A stretch of DNA of 64,000 bases, from the NCBI RefSeq assembly GCF_002968285.2, contig NZ_CP134400.1:1550001-1614000 (forward strand), given 5' to 3'. Within the stretch, counting starts at the first letter, position 1, and the number at the start of each line of letters is the position of its first letter. Positions 42,007 through 50,113 of the stretch are shown here, piece after piece. Source of the stretch: Mycobacterium sp. ITM-2016-00318. Lineage in GTDB: Bacteria > Actinomycetota > Actinomycetes > Mycobacteriales > Mycobacteriaceae. Below the pieces are notes generated by a model that was not told the origin of the DNA, made no database searches, and saw nothing but the letters and a program-made list of their open reading frames with translations. Both the position numbers and the translations under genes were made by a program.

Positions 42007-45000
42007 CTAGTCCGGCGGGATCCGCAGGTCGGGGCAGACCTTGATGTAGTCGATGTCGGGCGACACCCACTCGTTCCACTGCTTGTGGCTCATGTTTTCA
42101 GTCAACTTGTCGCACAACTCTTTTGATCCGGCAACGGCCGGCCAGACCCGGACGGTTCCGTCTGTGCTGCCTGAAACGATGCGCTGGCCGTCGGGGCTGA
42201 ACGCGACGCTGTCGACATCGTCAGTGTGCGCGGTCAGCGCTGCACCTACTTGCTGGCCGGACTCGACGTCCCACAACCGGATGGTTTCGTCTCTACTGGC
42301 GGAAGCGAGTGCGCGGCCGTCCGGGCTGTACGCCAGAGAAACGACTCTGTCCTCGTGGCCTTTCATCGGCTGACCGATTATGTCGAGCCCGTCGGCATCC
42401 AAGACTTCAATGAACCCGTCGACACCGGCTGCCGCGACTTGGCGCCCGTCGGGACTGAACGCTACGGCCCATACGATCCTCTGTGCCTCGCCGATCGTGG
42501 TTGCCGCAACCAATTCACCTGTGTTGGCGTCCCACAACCTCACCGAGCCGGTGTTGTCACCCTCGTTGCCGCCGGAGACGATGCGGTTCCCGTCCGGGCT
42601 GAACGCAACACTGTTCACCCGTTCGCCGTGTCTCCGCGGCTCACCGACAGGACGAAACGTTTTGACATCCCACAACCGGACGGTGCCATCGTGGTCGCTC
42701 GATACGCCAACCGACGTGTCTCCACCGCCGATGGCCAAACGGCGCCCATCGGGACTGAACGCCACGCTCGTCAGTGGTCCCTGCCCCGGATCGATCGGGT
42801 CACCGACAAGCGTGCCCGTGTCCGCGTTCCACATCCGGACCGTGCCGTCGGCGCTGGCGATGGCCAGACGCTGTCCATCCGGGCTGAACGCGACGCCGGA
42901 CAACGGCTTGTCGCTGTCGACAAGCGGCTTGCCGATCGGGCGGCCGCTGTCGGCGTCCCACAGGCGCACCGTGCCGTCGTCACCAGCCGACGCGATGCGA
43001 TGTCCGTCTGGGCTCACCGCCACACTGGCTACGCCCCCGATGTGGCCGATGAGCGGCCGACGTATGCCGACATCCCACAATCGGATCGTCCCGTCCTGCG
43101 ATCCCGAGAGGAGGCGGGTTCCGTCGGGGCTGAACGACAGAGTCCACACTCCACCCTTCTGGCCCAGCATGGGCGCACCAAGCAACTGGCGAGTGTCGGC
43201 GTCCCACAGCCTTACCGCACCGTCACCACTCCCGGAGGCAAGCCTGTGACCGTCGGGGCTGAACGCCACGCTGAGCACCCGACTCCCGTGAGCGGGCAAG
43301 GGCTCGCCGATCGGCAAGCCGGTCTGGGCGTCCCACAACCGCACGTCGCCGTCGCCGCTCGCCGACGCGATTCGGCGGCCGTCCGGACTGAACGCCACAT
43401 CGATGACTTCTCCGGTGTGACCCTTCAACGGGGGTCCGGACTGCTGCCCGGTCGTGACGTCCCACAACCGCAACATTCCGTCGGCGTCCCCGCTGGCGAT
43501 GTGCCGGCCGTCGGGGCTGAATTCCACGCTGATGACCCTGTCTGGATGTCTCAGCGGCTGGCCGATGGGTCGGCCGGTGTCGACGTTCCACAGCCGCATG
43601 GTGCGGTCCACGCTGCCGGACGCGAGCATGTGCCCGTCCGGGCTGAACGATATCGCCCACACCTGGTCTTGATGGCCCAACATCGGCTGGCCGATGGGTC
43701 GGCCGGTGTCGGCGTTCCACAGCCGCACGGTGAGATCGTCACTTACGGAAGCGATCTTGTGACCGTCGGGACTGAACGTGGCACCGTCGATCCACTTGGT
43801 GTGTCCGACCAGGTCCGCACCCAGCTGAAGGCCGGTCTGAGCGTCATACAAGCGCAGCGCTCCGTTATCGCCTCCTACGACGAAGCGGCGGCCATCGGGA
43901 CTGAAGATGGCACCAAAGACCCCCATTGAGGGGTCGATCAGCTTGAGGGTGTTGAAGGTCTTGACACCGACGGAGTACATGTTCTGGCCGAATGTATTCG
44001 GAGAGAGTGCATTTGCGGCAAGTAGCTCGAGCAGGGCCCTCTCATCACTGCCCGGCCTGCTGCCGTTCAACATGTTGTCCGAATCGGAGGCCAACCGCAC
44101 GCTTGTGGCCTGGCGGAACCGGTCTTGTGCCTGACCACGAGCACTTACGGCATAGACGAGTCCGACGACGGCAACGACGGCGACCGCCGCGGTGATTGCA
44201 ACAACGGCACGCAGGATCCGCGATCGCTTGCGCAAGTCGCTCGCGTGCGCTTCGGCAACTGCTTGCCGTTCTTGCGCATTGCGTAACTCGGCGTGCCGGC
44301 GCTCTTCTTCCGCCGCTAGCCGATCGTTCTCGCTTTGTCGAGAAGCGTCGATGTATTCGCGAACGGGATTCATGCGCTGGGTGAAAGTAGGACTGCTCAC
44401 AACTCTCTCGGCGTCGGCGAGACGAGAACCGGCGAGAAGCCACGCCGCATCCCTGTTGTTGCTTTTCCACGCCGTATCGGCACGCTCGACGTCGTCGGCG
44501 ACCTGGAGTTCGTGGCGTTGCTCGCGAAGCCATTCTGACAATTCATCCCATTGGCGCAGTAGGCTTTCCAGGGCGACCTCGACTACGACTTGGCCGTCGC
44601 GCTGGTCCTTGACCAGCAGCCGCTTGGCGACCAGTGCATCGATCAGCGGTCTGCTTTCCTCGGGTAAGTCGTCATAGCGGGCCATCCGACGCAACGGATG
44701 GTCGTTCTCCGGGTTCACGGTGGCGAGCCACGGAATGAAAGCGGCTCGCAGACAGTCGAGTTGGTGGCGCCGTCGGTCCGGATCGGCGGCGAGAATCTCG
44801 TTGATCTCTGTCTCGACGACACGGCGCATCCCGCCCATCGCCTCGTATTGCTCGACTCTCAACTCACCCGTCGAGCCATAGTCGGCATATAGGCGCGCCA
44901 GCGTCAACGACAACATCGGCAGTGTATCGGCACCCTCGGCGGCGTCGACGAGAAGGCGCTCCACCAGGTCAGGTGAAACAGTCAGGGGGCGGCCACCCTC

Positions 45001-46227
45001 GCTGGCACGAGCGGCCGGGCCGGTGATCACCTCCTTGAACTGCGTCCGCGGCATTGGTTTGAGGTCATCGAAAACCCTTGACTCCACGCCGGCCAGTTCG
45101 GCGTGCGTTTGCATCACCTCAAACCGGTCGGTTCTGATGGTGGCGACGACGATGAGGCTCAGCGGTTGCAGTTCCGTTCGGACCGTCAGCCGTCGAATCA
45201 GCGACATCAGCTCGACTGCTTGGGCTCCGGCGTCGGCGGAGAACAGTTCTTCGGCCTGGTCCAGGGGGAGTATCAGCGTCGGAGGGGCCGGCTTGTCATC
45301 GCCGCTCACCGGATCCGGTAACCGATCCGTCGCCGTCTGCTGGATCTCGATCAGCAACTCGCGGACCCGCTCGACGTCGCCGTGGCACGCGGTCTTGATT
45401 TCGCCCAGGCTTGGTGCTGACAGGCCCAGCCTGTCTCGAGCGTGCCAAATCGCCGCCGCCAGACCGGCATCGCCCGTCAGCGCGTTGCGACCGGGCCGCA
45501 CGACGCCCAACAGAGTGAAACGACGATCCTCACGGGCCACACGCGGCATCAAACCCGCGCGTAGGAACGATGACTTACCTGTGCCAGACGGACCCAACAC
45601 AACGAACATCGACTTCGTCTCAGCCACTCTCATGCCGCGCAGCTCATCCAGCCCGTGCACGATGGCCGCGTCCCGGCCGAAGAACACGGCGGCATCGACC
45701 TGTTCGAACGGCTCCCACCCGCGATATGGAGCCCGGACCACGTCGTCGGGTGGCGGCCATACGAACGAGTGCGCGCTGATGCCGGTGCCGCGGATGGCGT
45801 CTCGCAACCGGTACAACCCTTTGGTTGCGAACATGACCGGAGGGCCGTCGTCCAGGTCGACCGAGGTCATGTCACTCTCGCCGAACAGGTCGCACCGCTG
45901 CCACTCCGACGTCAACTCGTCACCGGCCGACGGCTCGAGGCGGGCGCACAAGATCTGCTTGTTCAGATTCTCTGCGACGCGGTATTCGGTCTTGCACTCG
46001 TGAGACGCCTCCCAGTTGCTCGAGAGGAGACAGACCACGGCTTCACATTTGGCACTGGCCTGCTGCAGTCTGTCCTTCCATCGCTCGCCTGGACGGAGCC
46101 CCACGTCAGGATCGATGTCGAGGAAGATGTCAGTCGCCAGCGGGGGCTCCTGCTCTACCAACCAACGTTTCAGGGCCAATGCCTCGCGTGAGTCGAGACT
46201 CGAATGGCTCAGGAAAATTCGCGACAT
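42007..46227 (-). CDS. TIR - nSTAND NTPase - transmembrane - WD40 protein, paralogue 1 (promoter-proximal gene)
   Basis: 1406 residues, same order as its neighbour: TIR 1-105, nSTAND with Walker A GPSGTGKS at 212-219 and Walker B TLILPLDQAEELF about 317-329, helical arm to about 600, coiled coil 630-668, membrane helix about 671-693 preceded by RKRSR, then 14 WD40 units from about 765 to 1375. The basic flank puts TIR and NTPase inside and the propellers outside by the positive-inside rule. The last 25 residues (MSHKQWNEWVSPDIDYIKVC) are shared word for word with the paralogue. ATG 46227 is preferred; the frame is open to 46383 but overlaps the VIT gene. Confidence 0.88.
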   Translation of the reverse strand: MSRIFLSHSSLDSREALALKRWLVEQEPPLATDIFLDIDPDVGLRPGERWKDRLQQASAKCEAVVCLLSSNWEASHECKTEYRVAENLNKQILCARLEPSAGDELTSEWQRCDLFGESDMTSVDLDDGPPVMFATKGLYRLRDAIRGTGISAHSFVWPPPDDVVRAPYRGWEPFEQVDAAVFFGRDAAIVHGLDELRGMRVAETKSMFVVLGPSGTGKSSFLRAGLMPRVAREDRRFTLLGVVRPGRNALTGDAGLAAAIWHARDRLGLSAPSLGEIKTACHGDVERVRELLIEIQQTATDRLPDPVSGDDKPAPPTLILPLDQAEELFSADAGAQAVELMSLIRRLTVRTELQPLSLIVVATIRTDRFEVMQTHAELAGVESRVFDDLKPMPRTQFKEVITGPAARASEGGRPLTVSPDLVERLLVDAAEGADTLPMLSLTLARLYADYGSTGELRVEQYEAMGGMRRVVETEINEILAADPDRRRHQLDCLRAAFIPWLATVNPENDHPLRRMARYDDLPEESRPLIDALVAKRLLVKDQRDGQVVVEVALESLLRQWDELSEWLREQRHELQVADDVERADTAWKSNNRDAAWLLAGSRLADAERVVSSPTFTQRMNPVREYIDASRQSENDRLAAEEERRHAELRNAQERQAVAEAHASDLRKRSRILRAVVAITAAVAVVAVVGLVYAVSARGQAQDRFRQATSVRLASDSDNMLNGSRPGSDERALLELLAANALSPNTFGQNMYSVGVKTFNTLKLIDPSMGVFGAIFSPDGRRFVVGGDNGALRLYDAQTGLQLGADLVGHTKWIDGATFSPDGHKIASVSDDLTVRLWNADTGRPIGQPMLGHQDQVWAISFSPDGHMLASGSVDRTMRLWNVDTGRPIGQPLRHPDRVISVEFSPDGRHIASGDADGMLRLWDVTTGQQSGPPLKGHTGEVIDVAFSPDGRRIASASGDGDVRLWDAQTGLPIGEPLPAHGSRVLSVAFSPDGHRLASGSGDGAVRLWDADTRQLLGAPMLGQKGGVWTLSFSPDGTRLLSGSQDGTIRLWDVGIRRPLIGHIGGVASVAVSPDGHRIASAGDDGTVRLWDADSGRPIGKPLVDSDKPLSGVAFSPDGQRLAIASADGTVRMWNADTGTLVGDPIDPGQGPLTSVAFSPDGRRLAIGGGDTSVGVSSDHDGTVRLWDVKTFRPVGEPRRHGERVNSVAFSPDGNRIVSGGNEGDNTGSVRLWDANTGELVAATTIGEAQRIVWAVAFSPDGRQVAAAGVDGFIEVLDADGLDIIGQPMKGHEDRVVSLAYSPDGRALASASRDETIRLWDVESGQQVGAALTAHTDDVDSVAFSPDGQRIVSGSTDGTVRVWPAVAGSKELCDKLTENMSHKQWNEWVSPDIDYIKVCPDLRIPPD

Positions 46228-46334
46228 ATCACTCTCTTGGAGGGTTAGCTCGGAGGTTAAACCTCCTTGTCGAGTGATCAAGTCGCTTTGCCGTAAATCA
46301 TCGGAAGCGTCAGAAGCCGGTTTAGCCTCGGTAC
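46228..46334. promoter_or_regulatory. Divergent promoter region between TIR operon and VIT transporter
   Basis: 107 bases between ATG 46227 (minus) and ATG 46335 (plus); both promoters must lie here. No hairpin or operator was recognised. Confidence 0.4.
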
Positions 46335-47066
46335 ATGACATCGAAGCCGGTACCCGGGGAGGCGCCCGGGAAGACGCGACCACACCACGGGTCAGTTGCC
46401 AATAAACTCAATTGGCTTCGCGCCGCCGTCTTGGGCGCCAACGACGGGATCGTCTCGACGGCCGGCATTGTCATCGGCGTCGCCGCCGCCACCGCCGAGC
46501 GAGGGCCGGTGCTCACCGCCGGCATCGCGGGACTGGCAGCCGGAGCTCTGTCGATGGCGGTCGGCGAATATGTGTCTGTCAGCACTCAGCGCGACACCGA
46601 ACGGGCACTTCTCGACACCGAAGGCCGAGAGCTGAAGTCACAGCCGGACGACGAGCTGAACGAGTTGACCGCGCTCTACGAGGCAAGAGGGCTCTCCGCG
46701 CAGACCGCGCGGCAGGCCGCCGTGGAGCTCACCGCTTACGATCCTCTCGCCGCCCACGCGGAGATCGAGCTGCGTATTGACCCGAAACAGCTGACAAATC
46801 CGTGGCTGGCAGCGATGTCGTCCGCGGTGTCATTCACCATCGGCGCACTACTGCCGCTCGTCGCTATTCTTCTTCCGCCCGCGTCTACGCGCATCGGGGT
46901 CACCGTTGCCGTGGTGCTTCTCGCGCTGGCGATGACCGGCTGGGTGGCCGCCCGCCTCGGTGGCGCAAAGCCTTTACGCCCAATCCTGCGGGTGACCGTG
47001 GGTGGCGCTTTGGCCATGGCGATCACCTTCGCGATCGGCCATCTCGTCGGCGTGACGATCGGATGA
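46335..47066 (+). CDS. VIT1/CCC1-type Fe/Mn transporter
   Basis: 243 residues. VIT family features: LRAAVLGANDGIVSTAGIVI (first helix with conserved Asp-Gly), LAAGALSMAVGEYVSVSTQRD (second helix with Glu), an acidic/helical middle (ELNELTALYEARGLSAQTAR), and three C-terminal helices. These proteins move Fe2+ or Mn2+ out of the cytosol, in exchange for protons. The middle domain that binds metal in plant VIT1 is short here. Diverges from the TIR operon; converges on the ATP-grasp gene over a long hairpin. Any link to the TIR system is only positional. Confidence 0.88.
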   Translation: MTSKPVPGEAPGKTRPHHGSVANKLNWLRAAVLGANDGIVSTAGIVIGVAAATAERGPVLTAGIAGLAAGALSMAVGEYVSVSTQRDTERALLDTEGRELKSQPDDELNELTALYEARGLSAQTARQAAVELTAYDPLAAHAEIELRIDPKQLTNPWLAAMSSAVSFTIGALLPLVAILLPPASTRIGVTVAVVLLALAMTGWVAARLGGAKPLRPILRVTVGGALAMAITFAIGHLVGVTIG

Positions 47067-47129
47067 CCGCCAACCGGGGCGAGCACGGTAGGAGACCGTC
47101 CTGATCGTTCCGTGTTGCGCTCTGACGCT

Positions 47130-47141
47130 TTGTGCGCACAA
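47130..47141. promoter_or_regulatory. Palindrome TTGTGCGCACAA between convergent genes
   Basis: Perfect 12-base palindrome identical to the core of the operator at 51373-51388. It lies between the 3' ends of the VIT and ATP-grasp genes, so it is not in a promoter position; it may still bind the same regulator, or be chance. Confidence 0.35.
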
Positions 47142-47143
47142 CG

Positions 47144-47187
47144 ACGAGGGTCCGCATGTGGGGTGTGACCCACATGCGGACCCTCGT
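47144..47187. terminator. Long hairpin between convergent VIT and ATP-grasp genes
   Basis: A 19-base perfect stem (47144-47162 with 47169-47187) closing a six-base loop GTGTGA. It is placed between the stops of two convergent genes and could end transcription on both strands. The stem is unusually long and exact for a mycobacterial terminator. Confidence 0.75.
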
Positions 47188-47222
47188 GTCTCGGGTTGGC
47201 TGTCATCGCCAGCCCGGTGCAA

Positions 47223-48443
47223 CTACGCGGCATGGAGAGCCATGCACGGCTTGGCGGCGCACGCCTTGGAGAGAGCGTGCCCTGCGGCGAGAGAACGCAC
47301 ACGCGACGTCGGTTGCGTGATCCGCTGGATCGGAGCCGCGTTGGCCGCGATCGCTGCCAGCATCTCGGTGTAGTTCCAGCCGATCTCGCCGCCCGACATG
47401 GCTGACAGGTTGATCATCTGCTCCCGGCCAGGCCGGCCCGGTCCCGTCATGCTGGGCTTCATGTTGATGTCGATGGCCTTGATGACACCGTTGGCGTCTG
47501 CCCGGCAATCGATGCGAATCGCTGCAGTGGCCTTCAGCAACTGCGCAACTCGAACAGCATGCCGGCCGAATTCGCGGAGCTGATCATCGTCGCCCGCCGG
47601 CTTGCTGTTGGACTGGATCGGCACCACTCCGCTGAACGGCATCACGCCGCCGTGATGGCCTGTCCGCTCGATCGCCGGAAGCGTCCAGTGGGTGGGTTCG
47701 TTGTGAATGCCGTCAGCCGTCTCATAGGTTCCCGGCGGCATCACTGTCACAGCGAGTTCTCTGCCGGCCAGGTACTCCTCGATGAGGAACTTGTTGCCGA
47801 ACTTCGGTCCGACATGGGACTCGATGTGCTCTGCCGCTTCCGCAACGGACCCGACGACCTTGACACCGGCGCTGCCGCGGCCGCGGACGGGCTTCACGAT
47901 GACTGGGAATGTCAGCCCGTTCTGCGAAACTGCCTTCTCGATTTGACCTTTCGCCGGTCCGTTCTCCACGTTGACGAGGGCTTGCACGGGCACCGGGACG
48001 CCGATCGCGCTGATGGCCGCCTGGCACACGTCCTTGTCTTCGAACTTCTCGACGACGTCTAGCGGTTGGCCGACGACATAGAGCCCGTCGTTGGAACCGA
48101 AGTTGGCCATCGGATGCTCATCGAACAAGCTGGTGTTGGCCCACAGAATTTCGGCTCCGTCGGCCACAGCCTGGGCGATTCCCTCGAGCGTGTCCGGGTA
48201 GGTCCAATCCGCGTCGACATCGGCACGCGGATCACTCGCGGGGGTCAGCACGTCACAGCCTGCCTGCGCCAGTGCGTTCGCAATGTCGGCGGATGAATCC
48301 CGGTACCCGAAAGGGTTCGAGGGCTTGACCGCTCCGTTCAAGGACGGGGGTGTCACCGCCTGGTGCAGAACCGCGATCGGCCTGCCGTACAGCGACGGCG
48401 CATTCTGGACTTCGGTCTTGATCTGATCGATTGTGGTGGTCAT
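47223..48443 (-). CDS. ATP-grasp enzyme (D-Ala-D-Ala ligase / carboxylate-amine ligase-like)
   Basis: 406 residues. N-terminal Rossmann-like part (RPIAVLHQAVTPP), a gate loop with VVEKFEDKDVCQAAISAIGV, ATP strand FPVIVKPVRGRGSAGVKVV and KFLIEEYLAGRELAVTVMPP. Metal-binding part IRIDCRADANGVIKAIDINM, where Asp and Asn sit in D-x-N like the E-x-N of D-Ala ligases. It joins a carboxylate to an amine; substrates unknown. AGGAG is eight bases before ATG 48443. Upstream it carries the same two-part operator as the MFS gene at 51.3 kb, linking it to the PrpD-like protein. Not closely similar to the ligases of the 13-20 kb cluster. Confidence 0.85.
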   Translation of the reverse strand: MTTTIDQIKTEVQNAPSLYGRPIAVLHQAVTPPSLNGAVKPSNPFGYRDSSADIANALAQAGCDVLTPASDPRADVDADWTYPDTLEGIAQAVADGAEILWANTSLFDEHPMANFGSNDGLYVVGQPLDVVEKFEDKDVCQAAISAIGVPVPVQALVNVENGPAKGQIEKAVSQNGLTFPVIVKPVRGRGSAGVKVVGSVAEAAEHIESHVGPKFGNKFLIEEYLAGRELAVTVMPPGTYETADGIHNEPTHWTLPAIERTGHHGGVMPFSGVVPIQSNSKPAGDDDQLREFGRHAVRVAQLLKATAAIRIDCRADANGVIKAIDINMKPSMTGPGRPGREQMINLSAMSGGEIGWNYTEMLAAIAANAAPIQRITQPTSRVRSLAAGHALSKACAAKPCMALHAA

Positions 48444-48528
48444 TTGAGTTCTCCTGTGTGCGTAAGTGTTTGGTGTTCTCGGTCTTGCTTGCGCATCCGA
48501 AATTACGGATCTGTGGTCCAGAAGGCTC

Positions 48529-48544
48529 GCTTGTGCTCACAAGC
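48529..48544. promoter_or_regulatory. Operator site 1a: perfect palindrome upstream of the ATP-grasp gene
   Basis: GCTTGTGCTCACAAGC, two seven-base arms around CT, 86 bases upstream of ATG 48443. It is the same site (one base different) as at 51373-51388. A dimeric regulator of the GntR or LacI kind is a plausible binder; no regulator gene of this kind was found nearby. Confidence 0.6.
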
Positions 48545-48567
48545 TTTGAAATGACGCGATTCTCAGG

Positions 48568-48586
48568 TTTTGCGCATTGTGCTCAC
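48568..48586. promoter_or_regulatory. Operator site 1b upstream of the ATP-grasp gene
   Basis: TTTTGCGCATTGTGCTCAC is repeated exactly at 51411-51429, and in both cases starts 38-39 bases to the right of the palindrome. The site has a TTGTG-like half and may be a second, weaker binding element or part of a promoter. Confidence 0.55.
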
Positions 48587-48673
48587 CGGCCGCCAATGGC
48601 GCGTCAGTATCCGTGATCCAGCGTCGTCAATCTCGAATTGACTTGCTGTTGAGCGCTATTGAACGCGTCGCGG

Positions 48674-50071
48674 TCAGCTGTTCAGGGCAGGGAAGTGCGC
48701 GACGATATCTGCAATGTCCGCGCAGTTCTCCAGATCAAGGACCATGTCCGCGAGGGAGTTGATCACCGCAGGAGCGGCGCCGAGCCCCATCTCGAGGCAG
48801 CTCGTGAACTTGGTAATCGCCTCGTCGTCGGTCATGGGCTGCTCCGGGCTGCCCTCCATGAACTCGAGGAAGCGTTCGACGCGCTTACCGTCCTTGCAGA
48901 GGATGGTCACCCGGGTCGGGGCCATGGCACCCGCGTCGATCGCATCGTCGACCAGGACGCTCGTACGCGCGGCGAGAGCACTGACATTGGGATCGGAGAT
49001 CTGGGGCCGCTGGAAGGTCGCCACATCGACCCTGCCGTGGATGAGCGCCGCCGCGAAGCAGTAGCCGGCGTTGAACTGGGCGTGGATCGTCGAGTCTCTG
49101 GCAACGTCGTAGGGCTCGCCGACGATCTTGTTGTTCACTTCACTCATGCCGATGACGACGCTCTGAATGTTCGCTGTTGTCAAGCCTTCTCGGTGCAGCT
49201 CTCGACCGATGGCGATCGCGTTATGAGTGCATCGGCAGCAGGGATACGGCTTCATGCTGTGCGTCATGATCTCCCACGTCTGGCCCAGATCCTGCAGGAG
49301 GGCGTCGGGCAGGACCTCGCCGCGCTCATAGAGTTGGAACAGCCCGGCTTCTCCCTCGAGGAAGCGCGTCGGCCCCGTGAGCCCCGCCTCGGCGAGGAAG
49401 GCCGCGGCCGTGCCGTTGCGCGAAGCGAACCCCGCTCCGAGGCGCTTCGCCAGCACGCCGTCGTTCAATGCTTGACGCGTGCCCGACGCCTGGTGATAGG
49501 CGAGCGCGACCGCGTCGGAGAACTTCCCAGCGCGCAGGTCGAGCACCCGCCCGGCCGCGGCCGCCGCACCGAGCGCGCCCATGACAGTCGTCGGGTGCCA
49601 GCCCTTGGCCATGCTGTTGGGTGCGGACAGCCCGAGGCGCGCCTGCAGCTCGACGCCGGTGGCGAGCGCCGCAATGAAGTCGCGCCCGCTCACGCTGCCC
49701 CGCGCCTCCGCCGCCGCCAAGGCCGCGGGCAGGATCGTGGCGTAGGCGTGCACACGGCCGGGATCGTGATTGTCGTCGAAGTCCAGCGCGTGCGCGGCTG
49801 CGCCGTTGGCGAGCGCGGCTGTCGGCGGCGCGACGCGTCCTTTGCCGATGAGCATCGTCGACGGGCCACCGCCCTCCCAGCCGAGAAGGAGGCGATTGAC
49901 CTCCGGAATGCCGGGGGCGTCGGCGGCGGCGGCGATCACGCCAAGGGTGTCCAGCACGAAGAGCTTGATTCGCTCCACCACCGACGCGGGGAGGCTAGAG
50001 AAACTCCAGTTCTCGTAGGCGGCCATCACCTCGCGGCTGAACCCGTCGGCGGGCTTCGACGTAACGCTCAT
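48674..50071 (-). CDS. MmgE/PrpD family protein (2-methylcitrate dehydratase-like)
   Basis: 465 residues. N-terminal helix block with ERIKLFVLDTLGVIAAA, LANGAAAHALDFDDNHDPGR (the family His/Asp motif near residue 95) and SMKPYPCCRCTHNAI near residue 270, the conserved K-x-Y-P-x-C region. Members are dehydratases/isomerases such as 2-methylcitrate dehydratase, cis-aconitate decarboxylase and others of unknown substrate. GGGAG lies nine bases before ATG 50071. It follows the MFS gene by 42 bases on the same strand. The neighbourhood has no other methylcitrate-cycle gene, so propionate use is not suggested; an organic acid taken up by the MFS transporter is likelier. Confidence 0.85.
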   Translation of the reverse strand: MSVTSKPADGFSREVMAAYENWSFSSLPASVVERIKLFVLDTLGVIAAAADAPGIPEVNRLLLGWEGGGPSTMLIGKGRVAPPTAALANGAAAHALDFDDNHDPGRVHAYATILPAALAAAEARGSVSGRDFIAALATGVELQARLGLSAPNSMAKGWHPTTVMGALGAAAAAGRVLDLRAGKFSDAVALAYHQASGTRQALNDGVLAKRLGAGFASRNGTAAAFLAEAGLTGPTRFLEGEAGLFQLYERGEVLPDALLQDLGQTWEIMTHSMKPYPCCRCTHNAIAIGRELHREGLTTANIQSVVIGMSEVNNKIVGEPYDVARDSTIHAQFNAGYCFAAALIHGRVDVATFQRPQISDPNVSALAARTSVLVDDAIDAGAMAPTRVTILCKDGKRVERFLEFMEGSPEQPMTDDEAITKFTSCLEMGLGAAPAVINSLADMVLDLENCADIADIVAHFPALNS

Positions 50072-50113
50072 CGTGGTGGCTCCCTCGTGGCTCGGATCGG
50101 ACTATATAGCGAA

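Noticed and set aside
42226..43929. 567-codon plus-strand frame opposite the WD40 region
   Set aside because: Its periodicity only reflects the WD40 repeats on the other strand.
37766..46227. DNA-level periodic repeats as a CRISPR or satellite array
   Set aside because: The periodicity is of WD40 coding units, about 120-130 bases, in frame and diverged; no spacers.
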